A DNA stretch of 64,000 bases from Icerya purchasi (GCA_039619475.1 CM077115.1:553620826-553684825), one strand, 5' to 3'; positions 46,793 through 56,286 are shown, counted from the first letter of the stretch. The notes: generated from the letters alone by a model not told the origin. Numbers and translations are program-made.

Positions 46793-47101
46793 AAGGACTA
46801 AAAGCACTGAAAAAACGGTGAGAAATAGCAGAAATTGACGAAAACAGTGTAAAAGTGCTAAAATGTATGAAAATGGGGTGAAATAGTGGAAAACGGGGTA
46901 TAATTAGTTAAAAATGAGAAAAATAGTGTAACAAACATAAGATTGTAATAAGGAAGATAACGTTTACTACTACATGGTTGTGCAGAGGTGATTGAAGCTG
47001 AGGCGTTATCGGTAAATAGTAGTGCGAGGCCATTACTCTCCACCAGTCTAACAGGAGCGGTTAAGGAGGATTTCTTTAGTGTATAGATCAGTTACATAAG
47101 C

Positions 47102-47332
47102 ATGCGGGTTATGCGTCTAGTAAATGTCTCGGACGTGATCGTTCTGTATGATGCTCTTACCACACGGCAGTATCATATTCACGTTAATGCTAACAAACGG
47201 TACCTCCAGAAACGAGCGGTGGAAGACGAAGCCCTGAACTACACATTATACCATTGTGTAACGTGTGTGAAAAACCGGTTTCAGCGGGAGAGATTGACCG
47301 CTTTCACCTTGATTCCTAGAAAAGGTGTATAG
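47102..47332 (+). CDS. Unrecognised 76-codon frame, distant copy
   Basis: It starts MRVMRLVNVSDVIVLYDALT and contains TRQYHIHVNANKRYLQKRAV. The beginning resembles the 46.4-kb frame (LVNIYDTFELMDALIAHQYN), but the rest does not. It sits at the same place in the next tandem unit, after GATCAGTTACATAAGC. Function unknown. Confidence 0.3.
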   Translation: MRVMRLVNVSDVIVLYDALTTRQYHIHVNANKRYLQKRAVEDEALNYTLYHCVTCVKNRFQRERLTAFTLIPRKGV

Positions 47333-48030
47333 ACGTCATAAATTATCCTGTTGTAAAAGGTCGTAAATGCAGGTACATGATAGAGGCTTCAATAATGTCG
47401 TGAACGACCGGCGAAGCGTCTTAGGCTGCGGAGCAGCGATTGTTCTTGAAAATGCTGAGTGACGAATGACCCCGATGGTAATTGTGTACGAACGCGAAAA
47501 AAAAAAATATTCTTCTGCTGAATAATTGTAAATAGCGTGCGACACATAAATGACCTTGAAGATAAAGAACCCTCGCATACAAAGGCTGTCATGTTAATGA
47601 GATTTATACCTGTAGAAGTTGTCAATTCCTAAAAAGAAAGACTGGGGGCGTGTCTAAAAACCGGTTTCAGTGGGAAAGATTGGTCGTTTTTACCTTGATT
47701 CCTAGAAAAGGTGTATAGACGTCATAAATTATCCTATTGTAAAAAAGGGCGCTTCATCAATAATGTTGCGAACGACCGGTGATGCAGCTTAGACAGCGGA
47801 GCAGTGATTGTTTTTGGAAATGTCGCCTGACCAATGACCCTAATGTTAAATGTGTGCGTATAGGTGCGTGTGCGAGCGTAAAAAATATACTTCTTTCGAA
47901 TAACGGTAAATAGTGTGCGACACACGAGGGGCCTTAAAGATAAGCAACCCGTGCAGACAAAGGTTGGTGTAGCGATGAGGCGTATACCTGCAGAGGTTGA
48001 CGATTCCTAAAAAGAAAGCCTGGTGCGATT
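47262..48030. repeat. Direct duplication, period about 387 bp
   Basis: Copies at 47,262-47,648 and 47,649-48,030 share AAAAACCGGTTTCAG, CCTTGATTCCTAGAAAAGGT, GTATAGACGTCATAAATTAT, GAACGACCGG, GTGCGACACA and GATTCCTAAAAAGAAAG in order. Minus-strand frames in the copies are also similar to each other but have no known domain. Confidence 0.85.
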
Positions 48031-48710
48031 GCAGCAACGATGCTGCGAATTCCTTCGTTTAATAATTATACTGAGATGTGTATAATATTAAAAATAGGAC
48101 GCCTATAACAATTATTTAGTGATCGGAGATTTCCTCTATCGAAAGGCTAAAATTATTTTTACAGTGTAAAGTATGTATGATGGAGTGATTGTGCAGGAAA
48201 AATAATACCAGTAAAAATAATTAAAGATCGTTAATTAAAAATTAAATATATGAGGACGCATAGTGTGTGGGATGGATTGATGTGCTACGCTCCCGCGGCT
48301 AATGCAGAAAAAATGTACAGGATCAATAAAGAAACTATCGTTGAACGTGCCAGTGGGATGTGTATGAAGTCTGGGAGGGGATGAAAAATAAATAAATATT
48401 ACAATCGGTATGGAAACGTGTGTGCATGGAAACGAATGTCGTGCAAATAAAAAATATGTACGAACGTGAAAAAATTTTAAAAAGGCTTTTGGAAAAATAA
48501 TTTGACAATAATATACAATAACTGATGGTAAAATGGGTGTTGGAGACAGCGTCTACACTTCCGCGAGAGTTGATTGTATGACTGGGTCTAGAACATATAT
48601 TATGAAAAAATTGTAATTTGTGTAGGATGAATAGGGGATGGAGAGGGAAATTATGAAACCGTGTTAAATAAAATTATACTCGATTTCATTTTTGAATACA
48701 TATGTCTAGA

Positions 48711-49260
48711 AAAAAATTATGATCGTTCGGGAGAAACGACCGGAAGCGAAAAAAAATATAGTTAGAATAATTCCATAATACTTGGAGTTGAAAAAAGTTA
48801 TTATGAACGGTATGGGAACTAACGACTGCAGATGTGTGTGCATTCATCGCGTTGAATACATTGTAGGATTTATTTTTAGAACCAGAGAAAAAATAAAAAT
48901 ATTATGAACGGTCGGAAGAAATGATCAGAAACGAAAAAAAATGTACTTCGGCTATTTCTATAATATTTAGGCTCGAAAAATTATTAAGATCGGTATGGAA
49001 ACTAACTGCAGAAGATGTGTGCGCATTCATCGCGTTGAAGACATTGTAGGATTTATTTTTAGAACCGGAGGAAAATAAAAATATTATGAACGGTCAGAAG
49101 AAATGATCGGGAGTGAAGAAAATATATAATTGGAATAATTCCATAATACTTGGAGTTGAATAAAAGTTATTATGAATGGTATGGGAACTAACGATAGCAG
49201 ATGGGTGTGCGTGAATGGACGGTGTGCATTCATAGCGGTCACATAAAAAAATAATTACCT
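48711..49260. repeat. Three direct repeats of about 183 bp
   Basis: ATTATGAACGGTC or a close variant occurs at 48,717, 48,901 and 49,083, each followed by GAAATGATCGGGA-like, AATAATTCCATAATACTTGG-like and GGTATGGGAACTAACG-like blocks and then TGTGTGCATTCATCGCGTTG. No coding sequence. Confidence 0.85.
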
Positions 49261-49960
49261 CTCAATATGAGATGACTAAGACGTCGGGAGCGTCGATCGG
49301 GGGTTTAATGGTCGTAGTAAAAGTAAATTGAATGCGATATATTCGATATTAAAACAACGAAATTGATCGGAAAAGAGGGTGGAAGGGGTAAAGGAGACTA
49401 AGGCTAATTTAGACTATAAAAAAAATTGATTTGTTAATTTGTAAATGTTTTGGATAACCGGTTAGGTTTAGACAACAGAGCATGGGTTGGGTTATTATGT
49501 GAAAAAAAAAATAATTAAAAAAATAATTGAAGCAGTGTAAACGGACGACACGTGCGGGGGATCGGCGTGTGCGCTATCGCGGTGTAGAACGTTATGTTAG
49601 ATATATGCGCGCGATCGGGACGTGCGTCTTGGCATATGGCAGTAAGATCGGGGAATCATGAAAATAAAAAAAATATGCTTCGGCTAATTTTATATTATGT
49701 ATAGTTAGACTTTGAAATATTTAAGAAAACGGAGCGCGTATGTGTGGGTGTGATTTCGCGGTGGAGATCGGAATATGCGTGGGATCGGCGCGTGCGCTTT
49801 CGCGTCGGCGACCGGAGCGTGCGCGGGATCGAAATATACGTGTGAGAGGTGTGAACTGGAGTTGTAGGTTAGATTTACGCTTTAAATAATATATTGGGGT
49901 TAAATTTTGGAATTTTCATACTTAGGCCTCGGAATTTTTAAAAAAATCGTGGTAAAGCAG
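49261..49960. other. Inner right end of the element, no gene
   Basis: Contains several GATCGGCGTGTGCGC-like CpG-rich motifs between 49,545 and 49,850, for example GGGATCGGCGTGTGCGC and GGGATCGGCGCGTGCGC. They are spaced irregularly and resemble degenerate repeats. No open frame of interest. Confidence 0.6.
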
Positions 49961-50719
49961 CGGGTGGGCGGGGCTAGTGGAGACTTGGTTTACTTTCGGA
50001 CGTTAATTAATTTACTTATGTTAATTAATAATCTGTTCGGTTTATTGGAAACGAGCAGGACGCGTACGGGGGAATTTCAAAGAAATTCAGGGAAAGTTCA
50101 GTGAACTTTCAGTACCTGGACACTAATTGGGGTTACTTGCGCCCCCGAATAACACTTTGGGTAGTTTATTGACCTCTGGACACTGTTTGGACGTTCGGTT
50201 TACCTGAAATGTGCGGGAACCGTCTGGAGGAAACTCGGAGGAATCAGGGGGAACTTGGGTGAATTTCGAGCCCCTGGACATAAATTGGGGTGAATTTTGG
50301 ACTCTTGGACATAAATTGGGTGAATTTTGAGTAGCTGGACGGGAATTTGGGTGAAATTTGAGCACATGGACGGGGATTTGAGTGAATTTTGAGCACCTGG
50401 ACAGGGATTTGGGTGAATTTTGAGCACCTGGACAGGGATTTGGGTGAAATTTGAGCACCTGGACGGGAATTTAGGTTAAATTTTTAGTACCTGGACGGGA
50501 ATTTGGGTGAATTTTGAGTACCTGGACAGGGATTTGGGTGAAATTTGAGCACCTGGACGAAAATTTGGGTGAATTTTCAGTCCCTGGACGGGAATTTGGG
50601 TGAAATTTGAGCACCTGGACGTCATATCGGGGGAACTGTCCTGGAATATCGGAGGAAAACCTGGACACTCGGAGGAAACCCCGGGGAAACTGCGCCAGGT
50701 CCGCCATTTATATACTACT
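49961..50719 (-). repeat. Right terminal inverted repeat (759 bp)
   Basis: Reverse complement of the left repeat from its inner edge (CGGGTGGGCGGGGCTAGTGG at 49,961) to its tip (TTATATACTACT at 50,708-50,719). The 30-bp length difference from the left repeat is explained by one unit fewer in the 31-bp array plus one extra base. Outside the array, differences are very few. Confidence 0.9.
50249..50620 (-). repeat. Array of 12 units of 31 bp, right arm
   Basis: Mirror of the left array. The first three and last five units match the left arm unit by unit, whereas the middle units (4-7 on the left) differ and one is missing, as expected from slippage or unequal exchange inside the array. Confidence 0.9.
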
Positions 50720-50939
50720 AACATCAGCATCATTTGAATTGAAAGGACAACGAAGGAAAAAGGCACTGAAAATCGAAAACAAAAAGAAGATAATATAATA
50801 TGGGTAAAACGTAATGAATAATGAAGACAACAACAGAACGACAAAGTAAAGGAAACAAGAGGAGCCATGGATTAAAGGGAAGAATGGGTTAAACAAACAG
50901 ACAGGATCGATTGCTAGACAAGAAAATAGCATAAATGTC

Positions 50940-51424
50940 TGACCAAAATCTGAAGTGAAAACTTTTATACAGCGGTAAGAGTAAAAAAGATTGAATTTCC
51001 CCTATAAAATGAAGCGGAGAAAGCAATAATCAAAGAATCAGCCGCTTCATTCCGGAGATGCCCGAATGGCTAGCAACTTACAATAAATCAATGCGAATCG
51101 AATGGGGGAGAGAAGAAAGTATGTACGGGTAAACGTATATGGAGAATAATAAGAGTCCCAAGAATAATTAAGAAGAAAAGAACAGTTGGCCTAAAGGGGG
51201 CTTAAGGAGTCGAAAATAATGAAATAATTGGAAGAAGGGCGATTAGAAGTAATGGAAGTGATGGTAAAGTCAGTTTTTAATTCATTTGCAAATATGGAAC
51301 AGAAGAAAGGAAGACGAAAAGATTCCGACAAGTTAAAATCTAAAAGGGTAGAAGAAACTCCGACCCTACGAAGCCCTCCCTAACCATTAGCGAAAGCGGT
51401 TGCATGAGAAGAAAATAGGAAATT
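50940..51424 (-). pseudogene. RNase H segment, inverted part of a twin-primed insertion
   Basis: On the minus strand from about 51,380 down one frame reads RRVGVSSTLLDFNLSESFRL, similar to SGVGAVFIFSDINDSESFQL at 38.2 kb, so this is the RNase H start. It continues to about 50,940. At 51,424 it abuts the plus-strand C-terminus and 3' end of the same family. Inverted 5' segment plus normal 3' segment is the pattern left by twin priming during retrotransposition. Confidence 0.7.
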
Positions 51425-51894
51425 GATACTACTTGATTGTCCTCTACATCCTAACGAAGCATTTTTTTTTGAGTGCTCTGCTCTTTCTGCGGAACGCTTT
51501 TCCCTTTATTTACTTCACTTAAAATTAAGACTTTCTACTCCCTATTGTGCTTCTTATATCCTGTCCTTTCCTTCTCAGTCTGTTATTCTTGCCACTGGTT
51601 CCGTTATTTCGGTTATTTTCGATCGAATTAAGTTTTAATTAGTTAACTATTCTTCTTTTCGTTTCTGGGTGAGATCCTTGGTTGATAAGCCCAAAAAGAA
51701 TTACGGCTTGCGGAAGGAGTTTTAATGATGAAGCTACAGTTCAATATATTTTTTGATTTTCCAAAAATATATGAATCTACCCCAGAAGATATAACTTTCC
51801 GTTTACTTACTATAAAATTATCTGTAATTATCTAAGTTGTAATGTATAATAGACGCAAATGACCCAGAAGTCAAGCGTCTTTAAATAAATGTAT
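51425..51894 (+). mobile_element. C-terminus and 3' end of an I-like retrotransposon (copy 2)
   Basis: The frame to 51,638 reads LLDCPLHPNEAFFFECSALS, then LSTPYCASYILSFPSQSV, the knuckle end of ORF2. The 3'UTR has GTTTCTGGGTGAGATCC as at 34.1 kb and GATGAAGCTACAGTTCAA as at 29.2 kb. It ends with the AGACGC/GCGTCT stem-loop (51,851-51,880) and TTTAAATAAAT. Confidence 0.85.
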
Positions 51895-52355
51895 AATTTG
51901 AATTTTGAAACTGAAAATAGAATAAGTCGCAGTGTTGAAGAAAAAGTAGGGAGGATTTTTAAAGGAATTATGTATGACCGAAATGAACTAACGCGAAGAA
52001 AAATAAGAGATAATTTATGAATTTTCCTAGGAGCAAGTAACCATCTCATTTAAGTGGCAGCAGAACTTTCAGCAAGTTTAGCTTTTTAATAGAAGAAGAT
52101 AAAATATATTTTATATATTCCGTGAAGGATAAATGACTATCAAAGAAGATAGCAAGATAACAAAAGCAATTAACGCGAGAAAGAAACGTCTTGATTAAAG
52201 ATATATATTGGCATAAGTGGGATTGTAAGGTCGAAGAGTAAAAAACGGTTAAACGGGTTCCCTTGTGGGAAATAGCTCAGATCATGGAGATGACGTAGAA
52301 GGACGTAACTAGTTACCTACACAAGTAATAATGTATTCATCCAGGAGAAGATAAT
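51895..52355. other. AT-rich stretch without recognised gene
   Basis: About 460 bp, purine-rich on the plus strand, no recognised coding sequence. Confidence 0.45.
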
Positions 52356-52465
52356 AAAAAACGATTTTCTATTTTATATAGTATTTATTGCACATTAGTG
52401 ATATTAACAGAGGTTTATGATAGGAAAATTACGATATGTAGTACTTAGTTTCTAGATGATCAACG
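52356..52465 (-). repeat. Helentron 3' end, copy 1 of a direct repeat
   Basis: Shares AAAAAACGATTTTCTATTT, TAGTATTTATTGCACATTAG and TAACAGAGGTTT with 54,460-54,575. In the minus orientation it covers the last codons of the endonuclease frame (LETKYYIS) and an AATAAATACTAT segment that could be a polyadenylation signal. Confidence 0.75.
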
Positions 52466-53040
52466 CAACGTGAGAAAACTGCGTCAATGCATGTGTTGTT
52501 TCCGGTTGTCGAGATTGATGGGTCGTTGTTCAGTTCGAGATTGAATGTTTCACGCATGAACTCGATGAACCGAGATCCTTCGCTGCTTTGTAAATTTATG
52601 TTTATATCTGCAGCAAGAACGATGGGTATCAAATGATACTCCTTCTCCCTAACAATCCTAAATACGCACGCCTTTGGACTGTATGCCATTAAATTCAACT
52701 CAAAGAAATCTTCAATTGAACGTACTGGTATTCCTGGTATGATGTAAACAGAGACAAGTATAGCACTTCTTCCGTTAACCGTGGTCTCGATTGCACAGAT
52801 ATCTCCTTCACCGTCATGTGACGTAGACATTCTTTTCACTTGTACTTCTTTTGGATCATATTTTAAAAATTCCGATGACGATGCTTCGTTCTCGTAGATG
52901 CACACTCCACCTGTTGCGTTTGAACTACGACGCGGAACGACATGCTGGAATTTCAATGCTCTCGTCATTTTCAATCCATACCTGCGTTAATGATATGATT
53001 CTAACCTTAGTTATTGCAAAACCCGGTCGATATGTCTTGA
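52429..53040 (-). pseudogene. Endonuclease domain of the Helentron protein
   Basis: After the helicase, one frame reads VRIISLTQVWIENDESIEIP (about 53,018-52,959), the region that in apurinic-type endonucleases holds the catalytic glutamate of the E-T-W block (here Q-V-W). A frame change gives the 181-codon open frame 52,974-52,429: SNATGGVCIYENEASSSEF, ILVSVYIIPGIPV, IPIVLAADININL and CIDAVFSRCVDHLETKYYIS at the end. The expected G-D-x-N block is A-D-I-N and the final S-D-H is not obvious. Activity is doubtful; the fold is recognisable. Confidence 0.7.
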
Positions 53041-53513
53041 TGATGTGTTCTCAGACTTTGAGCGTTGAACATGCATAGCGAGAGTGCTGTTGGATGAACG
53101 TCAACCTGGGCTAAGAAGTCACGAAATGTGTTTCCAATGGTGATGATCCTGTGGCGTTCTAAGCGTGGGAACTCGTTACGGAGATCTTTGTTCACTTGAC
53201 CGCGTGCCTGATGAAACTTATGATCCCTGATCCGATTAGTCAAGTACAGACTTTTAAGAGAGGTGGCTTTGCTTAGAGCAACGTACACCAATTGCGGCTC
53301 GTGACTTTTATCATATACGATCGTGTTGTACGTCCCACCCTGTAACTTGTGTATCGTTATTGCATATGTTTCGATGAGTGGAAACTGTGTACGCTTGCAA
53401 CTAATGATCTTGATATTCAGTTGAATTGTGGCGACGCGTGTATTGATCGGAACCCAGTGGTATTGCAGCTCGAGATTTGATTGAACCTGAGGGCGACACT
53501 TTGTTCTGATCAA
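53007..53513 (-). pseudogene. Helentron helicase, C-terminal motifs V and VI
   Basis: The 168-codon open frame contains TYAITIHKLQGGTYNTIVYD (motif V) and LVYVALSKATSLKSLYLTNR (motif VI), both diagnostic of PIF1-like helicases in Helitrons and Helentrons. It continues to ALSLCMFNAQSLRTHHQDI, which is the start of the fused endonuclease. In a working element this helicase would unwind the donor strand for rolling-circle transfer. Confidence 0.85.
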
Positions 53514-53554
53514 CCTACCGATTTTAGCGTCCCCGAACGATAGCCAAAGTAGTA

Positions 53555-53995
53555 TTATTCTTCCGTCAACGGCCCCCCGCTCGGTATAACGGACTGTTCC
53601 GATCGCATCGTTAGCGAGCCCATCGACGACATCGATATTAGATAGGGTTTTCCGATGAGAAGTTTCAACAAGTACAGCAATCCGCCGGTCTCGACAGACT
53701 TCATCCTGTGTACTTCGGTTGGTGCATTTGTGAGTTGGTTGACATCACGATGTCCGGTGTATTCGTCTTGAGATTCGTACGGGATTATCCCCTCTCCCGA
53801 AATCGGTTCACTGTTGTACTGCTCGACATCTGATGTGCGAAAGAAGAGACGGATTGCTTCAGGAAAGTACTCTTTCACGTACTCCCTTGTAACGAATCTG
53901 GACTCAATCGTGGCCGTTTCTTCAGATGTCAAAGGATCGCCGTTGCCGATCTTTGTCAAGATTCCGGAGAATCCAACGTCAGACTGGCGCATCAC
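53555..53995 (-). pseudogene. Helentron helicase, middle region
   Basis: The 146-codon frame begins MMRQSDVGFSGILTKIGNGD, the R-Q-x-D-x-x-F block after motif III in Helitron helicases, followed by LTSEETATIESRFVTREYV. The last portion (LLKLLIGKPYLISMSSMGSL) is the segment before motif V with altered frame. It is separated from the next piece (53,513) by a frameshift. Confidence 0.7.
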
Positions 53996-54019
53996 TTGAA
54001 CAAGTGGATAGTATTCGAG

Positions 54020-54361
54020 TTATTGCCACACGATCTCCGAGCAGAAGTTTGCTTTACTCCGTTTATAGATCGGCGTTTGACACACAGGCAGCAGCAGCCA
54101 TAGATCACCACAAAACACCATGTCCATTCCAGTAAACGGATGATTGTGATCGTGAAGGTACCTCCTGTACTTCTCACCCTCTTTTTTCTTCTTCTCTTTC
54201 ACCTTCATTGCTTTAGAGACAAGCATCTTCTCATTCTTAGTTGTACTAGAGGAAAACGGAGTATTCGTCAAGAATTCAATATGTTCCTGACTCTCTTTCT
54301 CCGCTCGCTGACGTTGACTGAACTGCCTCACACGTTCACCGGACGACATCCCGGCACACAC
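54020..54361 (-). pseudogene. Helentron helicase, motif III region
   Basis: Minus-strand frame with PFTGMDMVFCGDLWLLLPVC followed by QTPIYKRSK. This matches the helicase motif III block in which V-x-x-G-D-x-x-Q-L-P-P-V is expected; the Q and one P are lost. The preceding lysine- and glutamate-rich segment is not part of the usual helicase and may be inserted sequence. Motifs I and II are not found. Confidence 0.65.
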
Positions 54362-54459
54362 TAACTGTTTTAAGTATCACAGTAGCTTACTTATGAAGAC
54401 AATTCCTGCCACAAAATTCCCTCATCATATTCCAAATTTAAATCTTCAAGGAAATGGAT

Positions 54460-54575
54460 TAAAAAACTATTTTCTATTTAACGTACATAGTATTTATTGT
54501 ACATCAGTGATACTTAACAGAGGTTTGCGATGGGAAAAGTGCGATATGTAGTTCTTAGTTTCCAGATAATCAACG
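54460..54575 (-). repeat. Helentron 3' end, copy 2 of a direct repeat
   Basis: About 80% identical to 52,356-52,465 in the same orientation, about 2.1 kb apart. Only the last codons plus 3'UTR are present, so it is a fragment of a second copy lying 5' of the first in element orientation, or the terminal repeat of a composite. Next to it lies the TGACGTCA array. Confidence 0.75.
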
Positions 54576-54593
54576 TGTATTTCTAGTCATGTG

Positions 54594-54845
54594 ATTGATG
54601 ACGTCGCTTCCATTACACTTTTTGGAGGCGCATACCTTCTATTGATGACGTCACTTCCGTTACATTTTTTCTTGGCGCAATTTCTGAAATGACCTCCCAC
54701 CGATGACGTCGTTTTCGTTACACTTTTTGGCGGCGCAAACTCCTTTTAATGACGTCACTCCCGTTAACTTTTTAGTGGCGCTAATCTCTTTTGATAACGT
54801 CACTCTCGTTACACTTTTTGATGGCTCAAATTCTAGAATGACTCC
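54594..54845. repeat. Five tandem units centred on TGATGACGTCA
   Basis: Units start at about 54,596, 54,643, 54,701, 54,747 and 54,792 (spacing 47, 58, 46 and 45 bp). Each has GATGACGTCACT or a one-base variant, then CCGTTACACTTTTT, then GGCGGCGCAAA. The core is an 8-bp palindrome identical to a cAMP-response element. Each spacer ends before ATGACCTCCC or TTTTAATGA-like variation. Confidence 0.85.
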
Positions 54846-55806
54846 CCATAACTAAGACATATCCATGTTAAAATATAGCACGAGAAGACTTAGCAAATGA
54901 AATCGTAAGATTAATTGAGAAAAGAGACGTCTACCATTGCTCTAAGTCTTGAAAGAAATGCGTTTTATTAAGAATCATTAAATTAAAAAATGATATTGAT
55001 TATTTGGCTTACAGGTGGTATAATTTGTTGTCAAAATAAATGTTAAGTCATGCTGAATTAATACTATGCAGCAGAAAACATACTATTAGAAGATTTTTAA
55101 AAGATTAGTTAAAATGGAATTTTTTTTTCCCCATATTGAAAAAGTTCTAATGATCTTAATGATGTGCATACTTATTTTATAAGTTAACTAATACTGAAAG
55201 ACTTCACGTGTCCAAAGTTCGTCACGTTCCGGACGCAATATGGCCAACCTAGTAACGTACAGGATTGTTAAGTAAATACTACAACTAACGTCACAAGGGT
55301 TATAGCCTTCGTTAGAACGAGTGGTTTGACCGAACATATATACATAGGTTACCTCCGTATATGTTCTGTAGTGACTTTAGTAGTTACAAACGGCGCATAT
55401 AATAAAAGGCGAGGAGGAGAATTTAAAAAAAAAAATATAGAAAGATCATTTAGTGTCATAAAAAGAGTTTCGAAATTGATGAAGATTTATAATAACGTGA
55501 AATCTTTTAAATCAATACAGAACGTATAAACCAAAAACAAAGTTTAATAATTCACTAAATTAAATTAACAAACCACGCTTCAAAGTTAGTTACTTTGTAT
55601 TCATGATTATTTTAATTTAATTTCGTGGACTGTTAGACTTCATGTTTATGCTTAAATTGTGTGCGACGTAGTCACTATTACTAAACAATTTTTAAATATA
55701 ATACAAGATCCATCTACATATAATTAAGAAAATTAGATCGCTCTTATATAACAAGGCTGACTTTAAGTAAATTGACACGAGATATATTAATTGTTCGTTA
55801 TCAGTT
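54846..55806. other. AT-rich stretch without recognised gene
   Basis: No recognised domain. A 67-codon frame at 55,326-55,529 is lysine-rich and unremarkable. Confidence 0.45.
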
Positions 55807-56008
55807 GATTGTGCTTGCGTTCTAGATTGTTCGTCGATTGTGCTTGCGTTCTAGATTGTTCGTCAATTGTGCTTGCGTTCTAGATTGTTCGTCGATTGTG
55901 CTTGCGTTCTAGATTGTTCGTTGATTGTGCTTGCGTTCTAGATTGTTCGTCGATTGTGCTTGCGTTTTAGATTGTTCGTGGATTGTGCTGTGTTCCAGAT
56001 TGTTCGTC
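55807..56008. repeat. 29-bp tandem repeat, seven copies
   Basis: Consensus unit GATTGTGCTTGCGTTCTAGA followed by TTGTTCGTC. Copies start at 55,807, 55,836, 55,865, 55,894, 55,923, 55,952 and 55,981. The first six are almost identical and the last is one base short and diverged. It lies about 340 bp upstream of ORF1 copy 2 and could be part of that element's 5'UTR. Confidence 0.95.
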
Positions 56009-56263
56009 GGTAGTGGTAATTTGTCTGTCGCGGTAAATATTTTAGTTAATTGTTATCAGCCGCATTATACAGATAAAGAAGACCATTAAGTGAAATCTTT
56101 CCGTTACACTTATTTATTTCTATTACCTGTTTTTGCGGTTTTATGTTTCCTCTCTGCTAATTCAAACATTAGCGAGCAGTTTTATTTCTATTCTACTAAT
56201 TTCGTCTTTAGTTTACTTTACGTTATTTTATTCTATTTTTAGTTATTTTCTTTTTTATAGAAA

Positions 56264-56286
56264 TATATATATATATATATATATAC
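56264..56286. repeat. (AT)n microsatellite
   Basis: About 23 bp of AT dinucleotides between poly-T patches, upstream of ORF1 copy 2. Confidence 0.9.

Larger units (their letters stand above)
44571..47040. repeat. Diverged tandem units of 600-870 bp
   Basis: Units begin at about 44,571, 45,437, 46,140 and 46,751 with a purine-rich segment (TTGAGGAAAATTGTGTGAAA in the last). This is followed by AACAGTGTAAAAGT, ATAATTACTTAAA and, further on, AATAGGAACGATT and GATCAGTTACATAAGC in the later units. The units differ by internal deletions, so the period varies. The second and third carry the small reading frame described at 46,405. Confidence 0.75.
42228..50719. mobile_element. 8.49-kb element with long terminal inverted repeats and 6-bp target duplication
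   Basis: Both ends read AGTAGTATATAAATGGCGGA inward and are flanked by AACATC (42222-42227 and 50720-50725). The inverted repeats are 789 and 759 bp. The interior of about 6.9 kb consists of diverged tandem duplications with no recognisable transposase, integrase, polymerase or capsid gene. Polinton/Maverick elements have 6-bp duplications, long inverted repeats and AG at the start, but are usually 15-20 kb and encode polymerase B and integrase. This could be a non-autonomous derivative of such an element, or a different long-inverted-repeat element. Confidence 0.85.
52356..54370 (-). mobile_element. Helentron-type rolling-circle element, partial, inactive
   Basis: On the minus strand a PIF1-type helicase portion (54.36-53.01 kb) is followed by an apurinic-type endonuclease (53.0-52.43 kb) and a 3'UTR. 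The helicase-endonuclease order is known from Helentrons, a Helitron subgroup. The Rep (HUH) domain and the N-terminal helicase motifs are missing upstream, where the sequence stops at about 54,370. Terminal hairpins were not identified. Confidence 0.8.

Noticed and set aside
42228..50719. Complete Polinton/Maverick or endogenous virus
   Set aside because: The ends fit, but no polymerase B, integrase, ATPase, protease or capsid gene is recognisable in the interior, so the stronger label is not supported.
52356..54575. LTR retrotransposon bounded by the 110-bp direct repeat
   Set aside because: The sequence between the repeats encodes a helicase-endonuclease, not gag-pol. The repeats start and end at the 3' end of the Helentron reading frame.
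55807..56008. CRISPR array
   Set aside because: The 29-bp units follow each other directly without spacers, there are no cas genes, and the DNA is eukaryotic.
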